Shown here piece after piece: positions 1 to 7,145 of a stretch of DNA of 33,620 bases. The notes under the pieces were generated by a model. That model saw only the letters and a list, made by a program, of their open reading frames with translations, ran no database searches and was not told the origin of the DNA. The stretch lies in the NCBI GenBank assembly GCA_009921465.1, contig RFXS01000009.1, positions 1 through 33,620 of the forward strand, in the 5' to 3' direction. Both the position numbers and the translations under genes were made by a program. Positions within the stretch are counted from its first letter, which is position 1. Each line of letters starts with the position of its first letter. This DNA comes from Betaproteobacteria bacterium (GTDB taxonomy: Bacteria > Pseudomonadota > Gammaproteobacteria > Burkholderiales > Burkholderiaceae_C).

Positions 1-339
1 ATCGTCAAAGACGGTGTGGTGGTGCGGGGTTGGGTGGGTGTGGAGCCCAACGATTTGTCGCCAGAGCTGGCCGAAACTTTTGGCATTGCCCGCCAACAAG
101 GGGTGGTGGTCACGGGGGTGCTGCAAAGCGGCCCGGCCGCCACGGCGGGTGTTCGCCCTGGGGACGTGCTGCTTGGGGTGAATGGCAAAACAGTCGACAA
201 CGTGGACCAGTTGCTCGCCGCCATTGCGGCCCTCAAGCCTGGCGTGGCAGCCACATTGTCCGTGGAGCGCAAGGGCAACCCCATGTCGATGTCGGTCACA
301 CCGGCCCAGCGGCCCAAGCAAAAACCGGTGGCGCGATGA
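1..339 (+). CDS. Deg-family serine protease, C-terminal PDZ part (partial)
   Basis: The frame is open from base 1, so the gene starts upstream of the window and only about 112 C-terminal residues are seen. They form one PDZ domain: a carboxylate-binding-type region (GWVGVEP), then GVVVTGVL, the AGVRPGDVL turn and the final strand TLSVERKG, followed by a basic tail. This matches the C-terminus of single-PDZ DegQ/DegS/AlgW-type periplasmic proteases involved in envelope quality control or sigma-E signalling. The catalytic His-Asp-Ser domain is outside the window, so activity and exact subclass cannot be judged. The stop overlaps the next gene's ATG (ATGA), which implies translational coupling to the Nif3-like gene. 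Confidence 0.85.
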   Translation: MVKDGVVVRGWVGVEPNDLSPELAETFGIARQQGVVVTGVLQSGPAATAGVRPGDVLLGVNGKTVDNVDQLLAAIAALKPGVAATLSVERKGNPMSMSVTPAQRPKQKPVAR

Positions 340-1103
340 GTGTGCACCGCGATCAACTGTTGGCAGCCTGCCAAAGCCTGCTCACACCGGAGCGCTTCAA
401 AGATTACGGGCCCAATGGCTTGCAAGTCGAGGGCAAGGCACAGGTTAAAAAGCTGGTGTCTGGCGTGACCGCATCCAAGGCCTTGATCGAGGCGGCGATC
501 GATGCCCAAGCCGATGCCATCTTGGTCCACCACGGTCTTTTTTGGCGCGGGCAAGAGGGCACGGTCACCGGTTGGATGAAGCAGCGTTTGCGCTTGTTGC
601 TGGCCCATGACATCAGTTTGTTGGCCTATCACTTGCCGCTGGACGCACACCCCGAGTGGGGCAACAACGCGCAATTGGGTCAGCGTTTGGGTTGGCGCAC
701 CGACAGCCATTTTGGCGAGCAGTTGCTCGGCTGTTTGGGCCAATCGATGGAACTAACCGGTTGGTCCAGCGCGCAAGCTTTGGCGACCCATTTGGAGCAT
801 GGCTTGGGCCGTGCACCGGTGTGGGTGGGGCCCACCGATGGCGCTCGACCGATTCATCGCGTGGCCTGGTGCAGTGGGGGCGCGCAGTCTTACTTTGAAG
901 CCGCCATTGCGGCGGGGGCCGATGCTTTTGTGACCGGGGAAATCTCCGAGCCCCAGGCCCACTTGGCGCGCGAAACCGGGGTGGCCTTTTTTGCCTGCGG
1001 CCACCATGCCACCGAGCGTTATGGTGCGCCCGCTGTGGCCCAACAAGTGGCTGCGCAGTTGGGCTTGGCCCATGCATTCATCGACATTGACAACCCGGCC
1101 TGA
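336..1103 (+). CDS. Nif3-like dinuclear metal center protein (YbgI family)
   Basis: The protein has 255 residues. The ATG at 336 was chosen over the longer ORF because it overlaps the upstream stop by four bases and gives the family's normal N-terminus (MSVHRDQLL). The candidate metal ligands of the NIF3 fold are visible: VHHGLFW near residue 64, AYHLPLDAH about 40 residues later, and CGHHATERYG near the C-terminus. The family forms toroidal hexamers with a two-metal site in each subunit. Its reaction is unsettled; E. coli YbgI is a homologue, and a role linked to GTP cyclohydrolase-type or DNA-repair functions has been suggested. It lies between an envelope protease and pdxA, apparently in one transcript. 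The family call is safe; the function is not. Confidence 0.9.
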   Translation: MSVHRDQLLAACQSLLTPERFKDYGPNGLQVEGKAQVKKLVSGVTASKALIEAAIDAQADAILVHHGLFWRGQEGTVTGWMKQRLRLLLAHDISLLAYHLPLDAHPEWGNNAQLGQRLGWRTDSHFGEQLLGCLGQSMELTGWSSAQALATHLEHGLGRAPVWVGPTDGARPIHRVAWCSGGAQSYFEAAIAAGADAFVTGEISEPQAHLARETGVAFFACGHHATERYGAPAVAQQVAAQLGLAHAFIDIDNPA

Positions 1104-1114
1104 GAGGAAGCGCC

Positions 1115-2092
1115 GTGCCTGACCTGAGGCCTGTGGCCATCACCTTGGGAGATGCGGCTGGCATTGGCCCGGAGATCATTGCCAAAGCATTTGCCAGCCA
1201 CCCCCAGGCCACCCAAGGTTGTGTGGTGTTTGGTGACGCGCGTGTCATGGCCCAAGCGGTGCAAGCTTTGCCCCAGGCTGCGTCCCTCACGTTCACAGTG
1301 ATCAACGATTTGGCACATGCGCTGCATGCGCCTTCGGGGGTGATTCCTTTGTGGCAAGTCGGTAAGTTGGACGTGCTGCCCCCTTTGGGACAGGTCAGCG
1401 CGGCCAGCGGTCGATTGGCTGCCGACTGTGTGCGCACCGCCGCCCAAGCGGCTTTGCGAGGGCAGGTTCAGGCCGTGGTCACGGCGCCTTTGAACAAAAC
1501 GGCCTTGGCCGCGGGGGGGGAAGATTTTCCCGGCCACACCGAGCTGCTTCAGGACTTGGCCGCCACACACTTGGGCGTGCCTGTGGACCAGTTGCCCGTG
1601 CGCATGATGCTGGCCAACCAGGAGTTGCGCACCGTGTTGGTGAGCATCCACGTGTCTTTGCGCCAAGCCATCGAGGCGGTCACCGTGGAGAACGTGCTGC
1701 AAACCTTGCGCATTGCCCATGCCAGTTTGCGCAACTTGATGGGGCGCGAGGAAATCGACATCCTCGCCCCAGCGATTGCGCAGGCCTGCGCGATGGGAAT
1801 GGATGTCAGTGGGCCATACCCGCCCGACACGGTTTTCATGCGCGCGCGCGCCAGCCATGGGCAAGCCGATGCGATTGACGCTGTGGTCGCGATGTACCAC
1901 GACCAGGGCTTGATTCCGGTCAAATACCTGGGGCTGTCGCAGGGCGTGAATGTCACCTTGGGCTTGCCTTTTGTGCGCACCAGCCCCGACCATGGCACGG
2001 CCTATGACATTGCCGGTCTGGGGGTGGCCGATCCGGCCAGCTTACTGGCCGCGTTGCACATGGCCAGGGGTTTGGCGGTCAAAACCAATTGA
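1115..2092 (+). CDS. pdxA: 4-hydroxythreonine-4-phosphate dehydrogenase PdxA, with internal deletion
   Basis: The protein has 325 residues from a GTG start preceded by GAGGAAG. PdxA oxidises 4-phosphohydroxy-L-threonine with NAD in the DXP-dependent pyridoxal phosphate pathway, in the cytosol as a metal-dependent dimer. Recognisable blocks are GDAAGIGPE near the N-terminus, FPGHTELL with metal ligand His141, MYHDQGLIPVKYLG with His262, and TLGLPFVRTSPDHGTAYD. What is odd is that LRNLMGREEID (about residues 205-215) joins two segments that in E. coli and Pseudomonas PdxA are separated by about 22 residues carrying NPHAGEGG, whose His is the third metal ligand. The frame is intact. The product may therefore be inactive, or the locus may be mis-assembled. 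A PdxA paralogue acting on another phosphorylated acid is possible, but those also keep this motif as far as I recall. Confidence 0.85.
   Translation: MPDLRPVAITLGDAAGIGPEIIAKAFASHPQATQGCVVFGDARVMAQAVQALPQAASLTFTVINDLAHALHAPSGVIPLWQVGKLDVLPPLGQVSAASGRLAADCVRTAAQAALRGQVQAVVTAPLNKTALAAGGEDFPGHTELLQDLAATHLGVPVDQLPVRMMLANQELRTVLVSIHVSLRQAIEAVTVENVLQTLRIAHASLRNLMGREEIDILAPAIAQACAMGMDVSGPYPPDTVFMRARASHGQADAIDAVVAMYHDQGLIPVKYLGLSQGVNVTLGLPFVRTSPDHGTAYDIAGLGVADPASLLAALHMARGLAVKTN
1720..1760 (+). other. Deletion junction inside pdxA
   Basis: Around base 1738 the coding sequence runs directly from the helix ending in HASLRNLM to GREEIDILAP. Relatives place about 22 residues here, including the metal-binding NPHAGEGG motif. 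The join is in frame, so about 66 bases appear to be missing. The comparison uses E. coli and Pseudomonas PdxA sequences from memory, not a run alignment. Confidence 0.7.
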
Positions 2093-2095
2093 AGC

Positions 2096-2533
2096 TCAGC
2101 GACCGTTTTGCAAGTTGTCTCGAATCTGGCGCAACAGCAGCACTTCTTCGGGCGGGCTTTCTGGGACGATCGGGGGGGCTGTCGATCCCGCTTGTTCCCC
2201 TTTGAGCCGGTTGATTTGGCGAATCAACATGAAAATGATGAACGCCAACAACACAAAATTGACCGCCACCGTCAGAAAGCTGCCGTAGGCCAACACCGGC
2301 ACCCCGGCTTTGCGCAGGGCATCCAAACCCGGTCCGGTGCCAGCGGGGACTGCGGCCAAAGTGATGAACAGGTTGGAAAAATCGAGTCGGCCAATCAATG
2401 CAGACACCACGGGCATGATGACGTCACCCACCAAGGAGTCGACAATCTTGCCAAAGGCACCACCAATGATGACGCCCACAGCCAAATCGATCACATTGCC
2501 CTTGACAGCAAAGGCCTTGAATTCTTGCAGCAT
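2096..2533 (-). CDS. mscL: large-conductance mechanosensitive channel MscL
   Basis: The protein has 145 residues, typical of the family. MscL forms a homopentameric pore in the inner membrane that opens under membrane tension and releases solutes during hypo-osmotic shock. The signature N-terminus is clear: [20 protein letters not shown], then [18 protein letters not shown] closing TM1, a periplasmic loop, TM2 (about residues 84-105, rich in Val/Leu/Phe/Ile), and a charged C-terminal helix ([13 protein letters not shown]). The ATG has a good AAAGGAG Shine-Dalgarno six bases upstream. The gene is convergent with pdxA, with only three bases between the stops, and is divergent from petA across 151 bases. 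Confidence 0.97.
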   Translation of the reverse strand: MLQEFKAFAVKGNVIDLAVGVIIGGAFGKIVDSLVGDVIMPVVSALIGRLDFSNLFITLAAVPAGTGPGLDALRKAGVPVLAYGSFLTVAVNFVLLAFIIFMLIRQINRLKGEQAGSTAPPIVPESPPEEVLLLRQIRDNLQNGR

Positions 2534-2614
2534 GCCCGCTCCTTTGTGAGTTATTTGGTATTCAATGATAAGCCGCTTGAGCAGGCCTGTGATGCAGGCT
2601 GACAGGGCAGCGTC

Positions 2615-2643
2615 AGTTCAGCTGCTTGCGCCTCAGTTACAAT
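2615..2643 (+). promoter_or_regulatory. possible sigma-70 promoter for petABC
   Basis: A TACAAT -10 hexamer lies at 2638-2643, with a weak AGTTCA -35 at 2615-2620 (17-base spacing). It sits about 40 bases before the petA start, in the gap between divergent mscL and petA. The -10 is good and the -35 is poor. Confidence 0.4.
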
Positions 2644-2684
2644 CTTCGGTTGACCCAACTAGCGACCTAAGTTCGAGGATTTTC

Positions 2685-3284
2685 ATGAGTGACACCCGTT
2701 TGGACACCAGCAAGCGCACCTGGCTCATCGCCTCTGGGTGCGCTGGTGCAGTCGGCGGCATCGCCACGGCCGTTCCGTTTGTCAGCACTTTTCAGCCCTC
2801 CGAAAAAGCCAAGGCGGCCGGCGCAGCGGTGGAAGTGGACATCAGTGCCATCAAGCCGGGCGAAAAGCTCACGGTGGAGTGGCGTGGCAAGCCAGTTTGG
2901 ATCGTGCGCCGCACCACCGAACAACTCGAGTCCCTCAAAAAGACCGAGGCCCTATTGGCCGACCCCAAGTCACTGCGCAACCCCGACGACCTCACCCCCG
3001 CGTATGCGCGCAACGAGGCGCGATCGATCAAACCAGAATTTTTTGTGGGCGTGGGCATTTGCTCCCACTTGGGTTGTTCCCCCTCGGACAAGTTTCAAAC
3101 CGGTGCCCAGCCATCTTTGCCAGACGACTGGGCAGGTGGTTTTTTGTGCCCCTGCCACGGTTCGACCTTTGACATGGCCGGTCGGGTGTTCAAAAACAAG
3201 CCAGCGCCAGACAACTTAGAGGTGCCACCGCACATGTACCTGTCTGACACGCTGTTGGTCATTGGCGAAGACAAAAAGGCCTGA
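2685..3284 (+). CDS. petA: ubiquinol-cytochrome c reductase iron-sulfur subunit (Rieske)
   Basis: The protein has 199 residues. ATG 2685 was chosen over the longer ORF because it gives the standard N-terminus and follows GAGGAT. It is the Rieske 2Fe-2S subunit of the cytochrome bc1 complex, carrying electrons from ubiquinol at the Qo site to cytochrome c1. An N-terminal anchor/Tat-like segment (SKRTWLIAS then a Gly/Ala-rich hydrophobic stretch) precedes the periplasmic domain. The cluster motifs CSHLGC and CPCHGS are intact, including the disulfide Cys and both His ligands, separated by the usual proteobacterial insertion (DKFQTG...DDW). It is the first gene of petABC. Its last bases overlap the only available petB start. 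Confidence 0.96.
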   Translation: MSDTRLDTSKRTWLIASGCAGAVGGIATAVPFVSTFQPSEKAKAAGAAVEVDISAIKPGEKLTVEWRGKPVWIVRRTTEQLESLKKTEALLADPKSLRNPDDLTPAYARNEARSIKPEFFVGVGICSHLGCSPSDKFQTGAQPSLPDDWAGGFLCPCHGSTFDMAGRVFKNKPAPDNLEVPPHMYLSDTLLVIGEDKKA

Positions 3285-4626
3285 CAGGAATCAACGCTTT
3301 CCTGCAACCAAGCTGTACAAAGAGCATTTGAGCGAGTATTACGCGCCCAAAAACTTCAATTTTTGGTACTTCTTTGGCTCCTTGGCCTTGTTGGTGCTGG
3401 TCATCCAAATCGTGACCGGTATCTTCTTGGTCATGCATTACAAGCCCGATGCGGCACAGGCGTTTGCCTCGGTCGAGTACATCATGCGCGATGTGCCTTG
3501 GGGTTGGCTGATTCGCTACATGCACTCCACCGGCGCCTCGGCCTTCTTTATCGTGGTTTATTTGCACATGTTCCGTGGCTTGATCTATGGCTCTTACCGC
3601 AAACCGCGCGAACTGGTGTGGTTGTTTGGTTGCGCCATTTTCTTGTGCCTGATGGCCGAGGCTTTTATGGGCTATTTGCTGCCTTGGGGCCAAATGTCTT
3701 ATTGGGGTGCCCAGGTGATCGTGAACCTGTTCGCCGCTGTGCCCGTGATTGGCCCCGATTTGGCCTTGCTCATTCGTGGCGACTATGTGGTGAGCGACGC
3801 AACCCTTAACCGATTCTTCAGCTTCCACGTCATTGCGGTGCCTTTGGTGCTGCTCGGCTTGGTGGCGGCGCACATCATTGCGCTGCACGAAGTGGGCTCG
3901 AACAACCCTGATGGGGTTGAAATCAAAAAGTACAAAGACGCCCAGGGCAAGCCCTTGGACGGCATTCCATTCCACCCCTATTACACGGTGCACGACATCA
4001 TGGGTGTCAGCGGGTTCTTGGTGGTGTTCACCGCCATCATCTTTTTTGCGCCTGAATTGGGCGGCTACTTTTTGGAGTACAACAACTTCATCCCAGCCGA
4101 CCCCCTCAAGACCCCTTTGCACATTGCGCCCGTCTGGTATTTCACGCCTTACTACTCGATGCTGCGCGCCATCACCTCTGAGATGATGTATGCGCTGGTT
4201 GTGTGTGTGTTGGGTGCAGCCTACCTGGGGGCAACACGCACCGCACTGCCCAGTTACCTCAAGGGCACCATCGTGGCCGCTGCGGTCATCGCGGTGGGCT
4301 TGATGCTCAAAATTGACGCCAAGTTTTGGGGTGTGTTGGTCATGGGTGGCGCGGTCATCATTTTGTTTTTCTTGCCGTGGTTGGACAACTGCGCGGTCAA
4401 ATCCATCCGTTACCGCCCCGACTGGCACAAATACCTGTACGCCATTTTTGTCATCAACTTTGTGATACTGGCCTACTTGGGCGTGCAGCCGCCGTCCCCG
4501 ATTGGTGAGCGTGTCTCGCAAGTGGGCACCTTGTATTACTTTGGCTTTTTCCTCCTGATGCCGTGGTGGAGCCGCTTGGGTGACACCAAGCCTGTGCCAG
4601 ATCGCGTGACATTCACCCCTCACTGA
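3262..4626 (+). CDS. petB: ubiquinol-cytochrome c reductase cytochrome b, N-terminus shortened
   Basis: The protein has 454 residues if translated from TTG 3262, the only plausible in-frame start before the conserved RFPATKLYKEHLSEYY. Cytochrome b carries two hemes in the inner membrane and forms the Qo and Qi sites of complex III. The heme-ligand histidines are present (RYMHSTGAS and VVYLHMFRG; SFHVIAVP and AAHIIALHE), as is the Qo region with a PVWY version of the PEWY motif, and eight or more membrane helices. What is odd is that relatives carry about 23 residues before RFPAT, starting with a proper ATG after the petA stop. Here petA ends at 3284 and RFPAT follows almost at once, so the normal start and about 20 codons look deleted. 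TTG 3262 lies inside petA and has no clear Shine-Dalgarno. Confidence 0.9.
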   Translation: MAKTKRPDRNQRFPATKLYKEHLSEYYAPKNFNFWYFFGSLALLVLVIQIVTGIFLVMHYKPDAAQAFASVEYIMRDVPWGWLIRYMHSTGASAFFIVVYLHMFRGLIYGSYRKPRELVWLFGCAIFLCLMAEAFMGYLLPWGQMSYWGAQVIVNLFAAVPVIGPDLALLIRGDYVVSDATLNRFFSFHVIAVPLVLLGLVAAHIIALHEVGSNNPDGVEIKKYKDAQGKPLDGIPFHPYYTVHDIMGVSGFLVVFTAIIFFAPELGGYFLEYNNFIPADPLKTPLHIAPVWYFTPYYSMLRAITSEMMYALVVCVLGAAYLGATRTALPSYLKGTIVAAAVIAVGLMLKIDAKFWGVLVMGGAVIILFFLPWLDNCAVKSIRYRPDWHKYLYAIFVINFVILAYLGVQPPSPIGERVSQVGTLYYFGFFLLMPWWSRLGDTKPVPDRVTFTPH

Positions 4627-4644
4627 GTGCGCAGGAATCACACC

Positions 4645-5403
4645 ATGAAAAAAATCCTCATCTCTTTGCTGGTTTCACTTGGTTGCGTTTCAGCTGCTTG
4701 GTCGTCTGGCGGCGACAGCATTGCTTGGGACAAAGCGCCCAACAAAACCAATGATCTGGGTGCCTTGCAAAACGGTGCCAAGTTGTTTGTGAACTACTGC
4801 CTGAGTTGCCACTCGGCTGCTTTCATGCGCTTTAACCGCTTGACTGACATTGGTTTGACCGAACAACAAATCAAGGACAACTTGCTGTTCACCACCGACA
4901 AGGTGGGTGACACCATGAAGGCCAACATCGATGCGCGCCAAGCCAAAGAGTGGTTTGGCGGTTTGCCACCCGACCTCACATTGGTGGCGCGCTCTCGCTC
5001 AGGCGGGGGTGGCACGGGGGCAGATTACCTCTACACCTATTTGCGCACCTACTACCGCGACGAGACCAAGGCCACGGGTTGGAACAACTTGGCGTTCCCC
5101 AGCGTGGGCATGCCCCATGTGTTGTGGGAGTTGCAAGGCGAGCGCCGCCCGGTGTATGACGTGATGCAGCAGCACGGACACGAGGTTCAGGTTTTCAAAG
5201 GCTGGGAGCAGGTCAAGCCTGGCACCATGACCCCTTTGCAATACGACCAAGCGGTGGGTGACTTGGTCAGCTACTTGCAATGGATGGCCGAGCCGGTTCA
5301 AAATTCCCGTGTGCGCATTGGCGTTTGGGTATTGATATTTTTGTTGGGCTTCATGGTGATTGCTTGGAGGCTTAACGCGTCTTACTGGAAAGACATCAAA
5401 TAA
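4645..5403 (+). CDS. petC: cytochrome c1
   Basis: The protein has 252 residues. ATG 4645 was chosen (not GTG 4627) because it begins a clean signal peptide (MKKILISLLVSLGCVSAAWS) and follows CAGGAATCACACC. It is the c-type heme subunit of complex III, facing the periplasm and passing electrons from the Rieske protein to soluble cytochrome c or an oxidase. The heme motif CLSCH is at residues 52-56, and the methionine ligand is probably in GMPHVLWEL. A C-terminal membrane anchor (IGVWVLIFLLGFMVIAW) is followed by a short basic tail. Length and blocks match Burkholderiales PetC. It ends the petABC operon, just before a terminator. Confidence 0.97.
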   Translation: MKKILISLLVSLGCVSAAWSSGGDSIAWDKAPNKTNDLGALQNGAKLFVNYCLSCHSAAFMRFNRLTDIGLTEQQIKDNLLFTTDKVGDTMKANIDARQAKEWFGGLPPDLTLVARSRSGGGGTGADYLYTYLRTYYRDETKATGWNNLAFPSVGMPHVLWELQGERRPVYDVMQQHGHEVQVFKGWEQVKPGTMTPLQYDQAVGDLVSYLQWMAEPVQNSRVRIGVWVLIFLLGFMVIAWRLNASYWKDIK

Positions 5404-5408
5404 TTTTT

Positions 5409-5473
5409 CCCAACCCAGGCCACTCGGCTGGGGTTGGATTTGGGAATGTGGGGGGTGACCCCCCATTCTTTTT
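5409..5473 (+). terminator. tandem hairpins ending the pet operon
   Basis: Two stems lie between petC and sspA. The first pairs CCAACCC with GGGTTGG (about 5409-5437). The second, TGGGGGG-TGA-CCCCCCA (5449-5465), is followed by TTCTTTTT and is a good intrinsic terminator. The stem can extend outward as GAAT/ATTC with a two-base bulge. Confidence 0.75.
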
Positions 5474-5493
5474 GAATTTCAGGAGCCTTCATC

Positions 5494-6105
5494 ATGATGG
5501 TGCTTTATTCCGGTACTACTTGCCCCTTTTCACATCGCTGCCGATTTGTTTTGTTCGAAAAAGGGATGGATTTCGAAATCCGCGACGTTGACCTTTACAA
5601 CAAGCCAGAGGACATCAACGTCATGAACCCGTACGGCCAGGTACCCATCCTGGTCGAGCGTGATTTGATTTTGTATGAGTCCAACATCATCAACGAGTAC
5701 ATCGACGAGCGCTTTCCTCACCCCCAGCTGATGCCCGGGGACCCTGTCGACCGTGCTCGCGTCCGCCTGTTCTTGTTGAACTTCGAAAAGGAATTGTTTG
5801 TGCACGTCAGTACCTTGGAGTCACGCACCTCCAAGGCCAACGAAAAGGCCTTGGAAAAGGCCCGCTCACACATCCGTGATCGTTTGACGCAACTGGCCCC
5901 TGTGTTTTTGAAAAACAAATACATGCTGGGTGACAATTTCTCCATGCTCGATGTGGCCATCGCACCATTGTTGTGGCGCCTGGATCACTTTGGCATCGAC
6001 TTGTCCAAAAACGCAGCCCCTTTGCTCAAGTACGCAGAACGCATCTTTTCTCGGCCGGCTTATATAGAAGCGCTGACGCCGTCTGAAAAAGTCATGCGCA
6101 AGTGA
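5494..6105 (+). CDS. sspA: stringent starvation protein A (GST-like regulator)
   Basis: The protein has 203 residues (E. coli SspA has about 212), with AGGAG upstream; ATG 5494 and ATG 5497 are both possible starts. SspA has the glutathione S-transferase fold but acts as an RNA-polymerase-associated regulator in stationary phase and stress. The thioredoxin-like N-terminal domain shows YSGTTCPFSHRCRFVLFEKG, then MNPYGQVPILVERDLILYES and the helical domain from about residue 85 (RARVRLFLLNFEKEL ... MLDVAIAPLLWRLD). Position directly after petABC and before sspB is the conserved betaproteobacterial order. A terminator separates it from petC, so sspA may depend on read-through or a local promoter; I could not identify one. 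Confidence 0.95.
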   Translation: MMVLYSGTTCPFSHRCRFVLFEKGMDFEIRDVDLYNKPEDINVMNPYGQVPILVERDLILYESNIINEYIDERFPHPQLMPGDPVDRARVRLFLLNFEKELFVHVSTLESRTSKANEKALEKARSHIRDRLTQLAPVFLKNKYMLGDNFSMLDVAIAPLLWRLDHFGIDLSKNAAPLLKYAERIFSRPAYIEALTPSEKVMRK

Positions 6106-6127
6106 TCTGCTCGGGTCGGTTTGAACC

Positions 6128-6628
6128 ATGCTCAACGTAGCGGATTCGAATTCAACGCGGCCGTACATGATCCGCGCCCTCTATGAGTGGTGTATGGACA
6201 ACGGTTTCACGCCTTATGTGGCCGTGCACGTGGACGAGACCGTTCAAGTGCCTCAAGAGTATGTGAAAAATGGCGAGATCGTCCTCAACATCAGCTATGA
6301 CGCCACCAGTGGTCTGAAGTTGGGCAATGACTTCATTGAGTTCAAGGCGCGCTTTTCTGGAACTGCCCGTGGCATCATGGTGCCGGTCAGCCGTGTGTTG
6401 GCCATTTACGCCCGTGAAAACGGACAAGGCATGGCCTTTCCCCTCCAGTTGCAAAGCCCAGATGCCGATGCAGACACAGAAGAGGGCATGGCACCCAACG
6501 CCAGCCCCGCAACACCACCTGTCAAGGCCACGCGCAACCTCAACTTGACTTTGTCTGGCGAAGGCCCGGCACCCAACCCACCACCCAAGGGTGGCGGCAA
6601 ACGCCCACAATTGAAGCGCGTGAAGTAA
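6128..6628 (+). CDS. sspB: ClpXP specificity-enhancing factor SspB
   Basis: The protein has 166 residues. SspB is an adaptor that binds ssrA-tagged and other substrates and delivers them to ClpXP. The folded substrate-binding domain covers about residues 10-110, with STRPYMIRALYEWCMDNGFTP, VKNGEIVLNISYDATSGL and ARFSGTARGIMVPVSRVLAIY, ending in ARENGQGMAFP. A disordered Pro/Asp/Glu-rich linker follows, and a basic tail (KRPQLKRVK) fits the ClpX-tethering peptide of the family. It lies 22 bases after sspA, in the standard sspA-sspB pair. Confidence 0.95.
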   Translation: MLNVADSNSTRPYMIRALYEWCMDNGFTPYVAVHVDETVQVPQEYVKNGEIVLNISYDATSGLKLGNDFIEFKARFSGTARGIMVPVSRVLAIYARENGQGMAFPLQLQSPDADADTEEGMAPNASPATPPVKATRNLNLTLSGEGPAPNPPPKGGGKRPQLKRVK

Positions 6629-6639
6629 AATTTAACAGC

Positions 6640-6715
6640 GCCGATTTAGCTCAGTTGGTAGAGCAACCGCCTTGTAAGCGGTAGGTCATCAGTTCGAATC
6701 CGATAATCGGCACCA
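6640..6715 (+). tRNA. tRNA-Thr (anticodon UGU)
   Basis: The 76 bases fold into a full cloverleaf with encoded CCA: acceptor GCCGATT/AATCGGC, D stem GCTC/GAGC, anticodon stem ACCGC/GCGGT with loop CTTGTAA (anticodon TGT), and a T loop TTCGAAT. The T stem ATCAG/CCGAT has one A-C mismatch (positions 52/62). The gene begins 11 bases after the sspB stop. Confidence 0.97.
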
Positions 6716-6721
6716 TTTCCC

Positions 6722-6755
6722 AAGCCAGCACCTTCCAAAGAGGGCTGGCTTTTTT
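6722..6755 (+). terminator. intrinsic terminator after tRNA-Thr
   Basis: AAGCCAGC (6722-6729) can pair with GCTGGCT (6744-6750), and six T's run to 6755. It ends the sspA-sspB-tRNA unit on the plus strand and abuts the stop codon of the minus-strand DUF721 gene. Confidence 0.85.
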
Positions 6756-7056
6756 AACGCGCCAAGATCTTCAGGCGCAATTGCTGCACATTCCAGCCAC
6801 GGGTTCTCAGGTGAGCGAGCAAAGCTGGCTCCATTTGGCGCAATTTGGCGCTGGCCGCGTTGCTGGGCACCAGCAGGCACCAGGTTTGTCCGTCAATCGG
6901 GCCTGCTTTGAGGCCTTCACGCAGGCCCGGCGGCAAAAGTGGGGCGATGGCAGCCAGGCGCTGCAAAGATTCTTGACCCAAAGCACCCAAGCGCGCCAGC
7001 CCGGGTTCCAAACGGGCCGCTTGCTCGGCTGTAACGGTGGGTGGGCGCTTTTGCAT
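6754..7056 (-). CDS. DUF721 (DciA-like) protein
   Basis: The protein has 100 residues from the ATG at 7056 (MQKRPPTVT); the longer ORF is antisense to secA and was rejected. DUF721 proteins include DciA, which helps load the replicative helicase DnaB in bacteria that lack DnaC. The visible domain runs from about residue 18 to the end: a helical region, then [22 protein letters not shown] and a final strand ([13 protein letters not shown]), consistent with the KH-like DciA fold. It is shorter than classical DciA proteins but has the size I expect for this secA-linked Burkholderiales version. It is divergent from secA, with about 100 bases between starts. The family call is good; the helicase-loading role is inferred. 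Confidence 0.8.
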   Translation of the reverse strand: MQKRPPTVTAEQAARLEPGLARLGALGQESLQRLAAIAPLLPPGLREGLKAGPIDGQTWCLLVPSNAASAKLRQMEPALLAHLRTRGWNVQQLRLKILAR

Positions 7057-7116
7057 GCGGCCATTATCCGACGAGGCCGCGCTAAAATGCCCGGCTACTT
7101 CAAAGGAACCCTTCAC

Positions 7117-7141
7117 CCCTTTGGACGCTTGTGTCCAAGGG
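7117..7141 (+). promoter_or_regulatory. secA leader hairpin covering a Shine-Dalgarno-like AAGGG
   Basis: CCCTT.GGAC (7117-7126, one-base bulge) pairs with GTCCAAGGG (7133-7141) around a six-base loop. The 3' arm holds AAGGG, the only good ribosome-binding sequence close to the secA start, so folding would hide it. This is a sequence-level prediction only. Confidence 0.45.
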
Positions 7142-7145
7142 TTTG

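Noticed and set aside
1019-1993. 324-residue ORF antisense to pdxA
   Set aside because: pdxA motifs on the plus strand explain the region; no family resemblance on the minus strand.
4126-4150. PVWY instead of PEWY in cytochrome b
   Set aside because: Variants at this Glu occur naturally in beta- and gammaproteobacterial cytochrome b as far as I recall, so this is probably lineage-typical, not a defect.
3259-4641. 460-residue ORF antisense to petB
   Set aside because: It mirrors petB almost exactly, is rich in His/Gln/Arg and has no recognisable motif; it is a codon-bias shadow.
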